Below are positions 6,156 to 10,228 of a stretch of DNA of 10,228 bases, one piece after another. The DNA is from Mageeibacillus sp. UBA1046 (GTDB taxonomy: Bacteria; Bacillota; Clostridia; Saccharofermentanales; DTU023), in the NCBI GenBank assembly GCA_002316595.1, contig DCDV01000004.1:1-10228 (forward strand). The letters are read 5' to 3'. How positions within the stretch are numbered: the first letter of the stretch is position 1; every line of letters begins with the position of its first letter. The translations under genes and the position numbers were made by a program. Under the pieces are notes generated by a model. The model was not told the origin of the DNA and did not search any database. It saw only the letters and a list, made by a program, of their open reading frames with translations.

Positions 6156-7070
6156 ATGGTCAAGCCTTTATTAATTGTTATGGCAGCAGGCATGGGCTCC
6201 CGCTACGGCGGATTAAAACAAATTGAACCTGTAGGTCCCGGGGGCGAAATTATTCTGGAATATTCAGTGTTTGACGCAGTTCGAGCCGGCTTTGGCAAAG
6301 TAATCTTTATAATCAAAGAAGATATGCGCGAAGATTTCGGCAGTATCTGTGAGAAGATGCAAGAACATATTGAGATAGAATACGCCTTCCAGAAACTTCA
6401 AGATGTGCCTGATTCTTTTTCAATACCTGAGGGCAGGGAGAAGCCCTGGGGTACCGGTCAAGCCGTCTTGGCTGCCGGAAATCTTATTGACGCTCCTTTC
6501 GCTGTTATTAATGCTGATGATTATTATGGTCCGGAAGCTTTTGCTTTGATGTATGAGTATTTGCAAAATCTTGGTGATAAAAACAATGAGTACGCAATGT
6601 GCACCTGGCAGCTTGCCAATACTCTAAGCGATTATGGTCATGTCTCGCGGGGAGTGTGTTCTTTATCTGAGGACAATTATTTGCTGGATATTAAAGAGAC
6701 TAAAAAAATATTCAAGAGCCCTGAGGGCGCCCGCTATAGTGAGGATGGAGAGAAAACCTGGAAAACATTGGCGCCTGACACACCTGTTTCCATGAATTTC
6801 TGGGGTTTGCCCGTCAGTTTCCTTAAGGAGCTGGAGCAGAGATTTCCCGATTTTCTCCTCAATGATACAAAGACAGATCCTTTGAAATCGGAGTTTCTTT
6901 TACCTGAAATTATTGACCAATGCATCAGGGAAGATATTGCCAGAGTTAAAGCGATGCCGGTCTCTGAACGGTGGTACGGAATTACCTATCGCGAGGACAA
7001 GCCAAAAGTAATGAAAGCACTGGAAAAACTTACTCTGGAAGGTCGTTATCCGGATAATTTATGGTCATAA
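6156..7070 (+). CDS. Sugar-phosphate nucleotidyltransferase family protein
   Basis: The 304-residue protein has a GT-A-like nucleotidyltransferase fold. The N-terminus (VMAAGMGSRYGGLKQIEPVG) carries the G-x-G-x-R nucleotide loop (G12, G14, R16) and lysine K21. WGTGQAV at 98-104 contacts the base in relatives, and INADDYYG has D121/D122 for magnesium. Such enzymes join a sugar 1-phosphate to an NTP, giving an NDP-sugar and pyrophosphate for cell-wall or capsule glycans. Relatives are often labelled UTP-glucose-1-phosphate uridylyltransferase, but the substrate is not fixed by sequence. The C-terminal third (about 200-304) is family-specific; I see no hexapeptide repeats. ATG 6156 follows AGGAGG at 6145-6150. 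It starts 18 bp after the NYN gene, so the two are probably one operon. No terminator hairpin is evident in the 178 bp after it. Confidence 0.85.
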   Translation: MVKPLLIVMAAGMGSRYGGLKQIEPVGPGGEIILEYSVFDAVRAGFGKVIFIIKEDMREDFGSICEKMQEHIEIEYAFQKLQDVPDSFSIPEGREKPWGTGQAVLAAGNLIDAPFAVINADDYYGPEAFALMYEYLQNLGDKNNEYAMCTWQLANTLSDYGHVSRGVCSLSEDNYLLDIKETKKIFKSPEGARYSEDGEKTWKTLAPDTPVSMNFWGLPVSFLKELEQRFPDFLLNDTKTDPLKSEFLLPEIIDQCIREDIARVKAMPVSERWYGITYREDKPKVMKALEKLTLEGRYPDNLWS

Positions 7071-7229
7071 CCGGCCTGCCGTTTGCCTGTCTTCTCGAAG
7101 CGACGCCGACACCTAAGCAGGTTACGTCATAAAACATACTTCGTAATACCGCTTGGATAGAGGCACAAGTTTAAGAGGTCAGGCAGCACAAATATCGCAT
7201 TAACCCGACACACTTATAACTAATAGAAC

Positions 7230-7259
7230 ATGCATTACAAGGAGACCTATGCATTACAA
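7230..7259 (+). repeat. 11-bp direct repeat flanking the argS ribosome site
   Basis: ATGCATTACAA occurs at 7230-7240 and again at 7249-7259, a 19-nt offset. The second copy is the argS start itself. The Shine-Dalgarno AAGGAG (7239-7244) lies at the end of the first copy. The upstream ATG would encode MHYKETYALQR, stopping at 7263-7265 inside argS. It looks like a small duplication of the start region. Confidence 0.6.
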
Positions 7260-8970
7260 AGATGAATTGGCAGAAGCATTAGCCGCAGTATCAAGTCCTG
7301 AAAAAGCTGTTTTCCTCTCTCTGTTGGAAATTCCTCCGCAGGCGGACATGGGTGATCTGGCTCTTCCTTGCTTTCGTTTAGCAAAGGAGCTCAAGAAGGC
7401 TCCCAATCTGATCGCCGCAGAGCTTAAAGAAAAAATTGACGGTAAACTGCCCTGGCTGCAAAGAATTGAAGTTGTGGGCGGTTATCTGAATTTTTATTTT
7501 GACCCTGCTCAATACGCCGAATCTGTGCTGCAAAACAGCTTTTCCTCCGGCTCCGCTCCCGGATCGGGTTCAGAGGGGCAAGGGAAAACCGTTCTGGTGG
7601 AATACTCTTCTCCTAATATCGCCAAGCCTTTTCATGTAGGCCATGCTTTCACCACTCTGCTGGGTGAAGCAATCGCAAACCTATATGAATACCGCGGTTA
7701 CGATGTCAAGAGGCTTAACCACTTAGGTGATTATGGCACCCAGTTCGGCAAACTCATCGCCGCCTGGAGACACTGGGGCAGTGAAGAAGCCCTGGCAAAA
7801 GATCCTATCACCGAGCTGAATCGTGTTTACGTAAAATTCTATCGTGAGCTGGTAGAGCACCCTGAACTGGAAGATGAAGGCAGACTCTACTTCAAGCGTC
7901 TGGAAGAGAAGGCACCGGAAGAATATGAGCTCTGGCAGCTGTTCCGTGACCTCAGTCTTAAAGCCTTCGATAAAATATATCGTCGCATGAATATTGAATT
8001 CGACAGCATGCTGGGAGAGAGTTTTTATTCTGATAAAATCCCGGCTGTAGTGGAAAAATTACGCTCTCTGTGCTTATTGGAAGAAAGCGAAGGCGCTCAA
8101 GTCGTAAATCTGGATTCCTATAATCTCAACCCTTGCCTGATCCTGAAGTCTGACGGCGCAACGATCTATGCTTCACGCGATATCGCCGCTGTCTATTACC
8201 GGCAAGAGAAATGGGATTTTTATCGTAATATTTATGTGGTGGGAGCGCCGCAGAAGAATCACTTCCAGCAAGTATTTGCCGTGCTGAAAGAAGCCGGCTT
8301 TCCCAAGGCTGATCAATGCATACATGTTGCCTTCGGCACTGTACGGTTTGCTGACGGTATTTTCTCGACCAGACAAGGCAATGTGGTTTTGCTGCATGAC
8401 CTGCTGGAAGAAAGCGTTGCTAAGATCAGAGTGATCATTAAAAACAACAATCCTGATATGGCAGAGGAAGAAGTGAACAGTATCGCTGAAAGCGTTGGCG
8501 TAGGGGCTGTTCGCTACACTTTCCTGCGCAACGGGAGGGAGCGGGATATAATCTTTTCCTGGGATGATATGTTGGATTTTGAAGGAGATTCAGCGCCTTA
8601 TCTTCAATATACATATGCACGCTGCTCCAGCATAATGCGCCTGGCAAAAGCCGGCGGTATATGGCCTTTCGACCCGAATGAAATTAATACTGAGCATCTT
8701 TCAGGTGATGAAGAACAGGCCATCATTAAGCTTCTGGACGGATTCGAGAGCTCTGTTCTGGAAGCTCTGGAAGCCCACGAACCCTCTATAATGCTGCGCA
8801 ATATCAGCCAATTGGCCAGAGCATTCAACCGCTTTTATAACAGCCGCTCCATCTTGCACGCCGAGGATAAGGAGATTGTGAAAGCGCGTCTGGTCTTAAC
8901 TGAGTCGACCAGAATTTATCTTGGGGCCGGATTGGCAATTGCGGGCATAGATGCCTTAGACAGAATGTAA
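7249..8970 (+). CDS. argS: Arginine-tRNA ligase (class I)
   Basis: The 573-residue enzyme charges tRNA-Arg with arginine at the cost of ATP. The N-terminal tRNA-binding Add-1 domain (about 5-95) contains IPPQADMGDLALPCFRLAKE. The class I signature is HVGH at 129-132 within SSPNIAKPFHVGH, and the catalytic core extends to about 440. The KMSK position reads FSTRQGN (372-378), which lacks the usual lysine. This loss is common in ArgRS, where a lysine just before HIGH (here K126) is thought to compensate. The C-terminal DALR anticodon-binding domain (about 455-573) ends AIAGIDALDRM, as usual. Length is normal. ATG 7249 has AAGGAG four bases upstream. No T-box leader is visible in the 178-bp gap before it, which otherwise holds no recognisable gene. 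The next gene starts 2 nt after the stop. Confidence 0.96.
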   Translation: MHYKDELAEALAAVSSPEKAVFLSLLEIPPQADMGDLALPCFRLAKELKKAPNLIAAELKEKIDGKLPWLQRIEVVGGYLNFYFDPAQYAESVLQNSFSSGSAPGSGSEGQGKTVLVEYSSPNIAKPFHVGHAFTTLLGEAIANLYEYRGYDVKRLNHLGDYGTQFGKLIAAWRHWGSEEALAKDPITELNRVYVKFYRELVEHPELEDEGRLYFKRLEEKAPEEYELWQLFRDLSLKAFDKIYRRMNIEFDSMLGESFYSDKIPAVVEKLRSLCLLEESEGAQVVNLDSYNLNPCLILKSDGATIYASRDIAAVYYRQEKWDFYRNIYVVGAPQKNHFQQVFAVLKEAGFPKADQCIHVAFGTVRFADGIFSTRQGNVVLLHDLLEESVAKIRVIIKNNNPDMAEEEVNSIAESVGVGAVRYTFLRNGRERDIIFSWDDMLDFEGDSAPYLQYTYARCSSIMRLAKAGGIWPFDPNEINTEHLSGDEEQAIIKLLDGFESSVLEALEAHEPSIMLRNISQLARAFNRFYNSRSILHAEDKEIVKARLVLTESTRIYLGAGLAIAGIDALDRM

Positions 8971-8972
8971 TT

Positions 8973-10228
8973 ATGATTTTTTCTGATCTGAAATACAAAG
9001 CGCCAGACCCGGAAGAGGTTGCGGATGAACTGCGCAAGATCCGCCTTCGCATGCGTATGTCATTGTCAGAAGAGGGAGTGATTAAAGGACTTCAAGATCT
9101 GGATGATCTTTTGCGTAATCTGGAAGAAATGTATTATATTTGTCAGGTTAATTATGGCAAAGATCCCGCCAACCCGCATTGGCAGCATCAATATGAAAGT
9201 TTTCACTCCTGGTCACCACTTTTAAAAATAAGCTTGCAGGAGACCTTAGCTATTCTGGTTGAACATCGCAATGAAAGTGAAATCACCGGTGAGACCGGCA
9301 GCAGAATCTTCTCTCTGGCTTCTTCACTGTTATCTACCTACAGCTCTGACATCAAGGAAGAATTGCAGGAGCTGTCTCAGTGCCGATTCCGTTACAGGCA
9401 GCTTATAAGCAGCCTGGGGCTTATTCCCAAAGGATTTTTGCAGCCAAATTATCAACTGAAAAAAGCTTTGACGCATCCTGAACAAGAGAGAAGATGTATT
9501 TCTTACAAGAGATGGATGCTGTCCTTTAATAATGTGTTCAGTGAGTTGTTAGAGCTGTATTTGCGCATGCTGACTTTAATGCGTACTGTATCAGATAAAA
9601 TGGGCTATAGCCGCATCAGCGATTATCTGGAAAGAGAGCCAGATTGCGGCTGTCCCGGAGGAGCCGAAAAAGAAAATAAACTGGCTCATTCCGTCAGGAG
9701 ATATTTCTTGCCCATCCTGTACGAATTGAGAAGACAACAGGCCTTGCGGTTAGGAAGGGAATATTTGTCACCCTGGGATCAATGGATGCCTACAATGGCA
9801 GGGTACCCTGCTCCCAGCCCCGATAATAATAATATTGACACTCTCAAATCCTGTCTTAAAGCTTTATTTGATGATGAAGCCGCATTCCTGCTGGATGCTT
9901 TAGATCTCGCCGGGCCGGCTGTAAACGCAGATACCTATGAAACCATGGACAGTGTCGGCTTTCATCTGCCGGTCTCTGACTTGCCCTATATGGCACACAG
10001 TATCACTCCGGAAGGTTTTCATATATTTGATTTCTTCAGTGAAATAGGCGCCTTGTGCTCATATACGGCAGCCTTCCGTAATCGCACCAATCTGTTCTCC
10101 TGGACCCCTGACCGGGAAATAAGGGAAGTCTGCGCAGTCGCGGTTGAGACCCTCAGCTCAGCTTATTGCAAAGCCTTTTATGGAGATAATTCGGAAGCTG
10201 CCTTCGATATCCGCCTGACAGAATGCCT
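8973..10228 (+). CDS. M3-family oligoendopeptidase-like protein lacking the HExxH zinc motif (runs off right edge)
   Basis: From ATG 8973 all 418 codons are open to the window edge. The start (MIFSDLKYKAPDPEEV), the helical body with KKALTHPEQERR, and the later QQALRLGREYLSPWDQ segment follow the plan of clostridial M3 peptidases of the PepF type. The active-site region also aligns: GFHLPVSDLPYMAHS, then FFSEIGALCSYTAAFRNR, then REIREVCAVAVE. Active relatives have HEAGHA where this has S356-E-I-G-A360-L, so both zinc histidines are gone while E357 remains. A glutamate, E385, sits 28 residues after E357, the spacing of the third zinc ligand in thimet-type M3 enzymes. The fold is probably kept but the protease activity lost. 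There is no clear Shine-Dalgarno site; the 2-nt gap after argS suggests translational coupling. The C-terminus is outside the window. The family call is from remembered motifs. Confidence 0.78.
   Translation, partial: MIFSDLKYKAPDPEEVADELRKIRLRMRMSLSEEGVIKGLQDLDDLLRNLEEMYYICQVNYGKDPANPHWQHQYESFHSWSPLLKISLQETLAILVEHRNESEITGETGSRIFSLASSLLSTYSSDIKEELQELSQCRFRYRQLISSLGLIPKGFLQPNYQLKKALTHPEQERRCISYKRWMLSFNNVFSELLELYLRMLTLMRTVSDKMGYSRISDYLEREPDCGCPGGAEKENKLAHSVRRYFLPILYELRRQQALRLGREYLSPWDQWMPTMAGYPAPSPDNNNIDTLKSCLKALFDDEAAFLLDALDLAGPAVNADTYETMDSVGFHLPVSDLPYMAHSITPEGFHIFDFFSEIGALCSYTAAFRNRTNLFSWTPDREIREVCAVAVETLSSAYCKAFYGDNSEAAFDIRLTEC

Noticed and set aside
7071..7248. Possible T-box leader or other riboswitch before argS
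   Set aside because: The conserved T-box TGGnACCGCG is absent and I find no antiterminator/terminator pair; only weak short inverted repeats are present.
1..10228. CRISPR array, tRNA, rRNA, complete IS element, toxin-antitoxin pair or defence system
   Set aside because: No regularly spaced repeats, RNA gene signatures, transposase or recognisable defence domains were seen.

Overview
The window suggests a Gram-positive, Clostridia-like member of the Bacillota. Shine-Dalgarno sites are strong (GGAGGTG, AAGGGAGG, AGGAGG). The serine recombinase, the iron-sulfur serine dehydratase with beta and alpha parts in one chain, the InlB-type surface repeat and the ArgRS N-terminal sequence all resemble Clostridia proteins. 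I cannot name a genus. Every gene reads rightward except the recombinase at the left edge. I see no rRNA, tRNA, CRISPR array or complete insertion sequence.

Bases 1-2060 are accessory DNA with broken genes. A large serine recombinase starts at 170 and reads off the left edge. Just beyond it lies a 5'-truncated copy (216-419) of a small membrane protein whose intact paralogue follows at 484-819. A 38-residue membrane microprotein (889-1005) comes next, followed in the same reading frame by a headless surface-protein fragment (1006-1917) with glycine-rich repeats and an InlB-like repeat. A strong hairpin at 2031-2052 closes this part. The layout fits the edge of a serine-recombinase element next to decayed host genes.

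Bases 2061-7070 hold metabolic and RNA-related genes: a glyoxalase I-like VOC protein, a fused L-serine dehydratase, a short-chain dehydrogenase, and a pair with an 18-nt gap (NYN-LOTUS putative RNA-binding/nuclease protein, then a sugar-phosphate nucleotidyltransferase). The glyoxalase, serine dehydratase and NYN genes each have a recognisable candidate promoter, so these are probably several short transcription units.

Bases 7071-10228 hold argS and, 2 nt after its stop, the first 418 codons of a gene running off the right edge. That protein aligns with M3-family oligoendopeptidases, but the zinc motif HExxH is replaced by SEIGA, so it is probably a pseudo-peptidase. It is the most interesting item here. 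Next are the recombinase junction, a 14-codon leader ORF overlapping the NYN start codon, and the membrane-microprotein/surface-protein arrangement.
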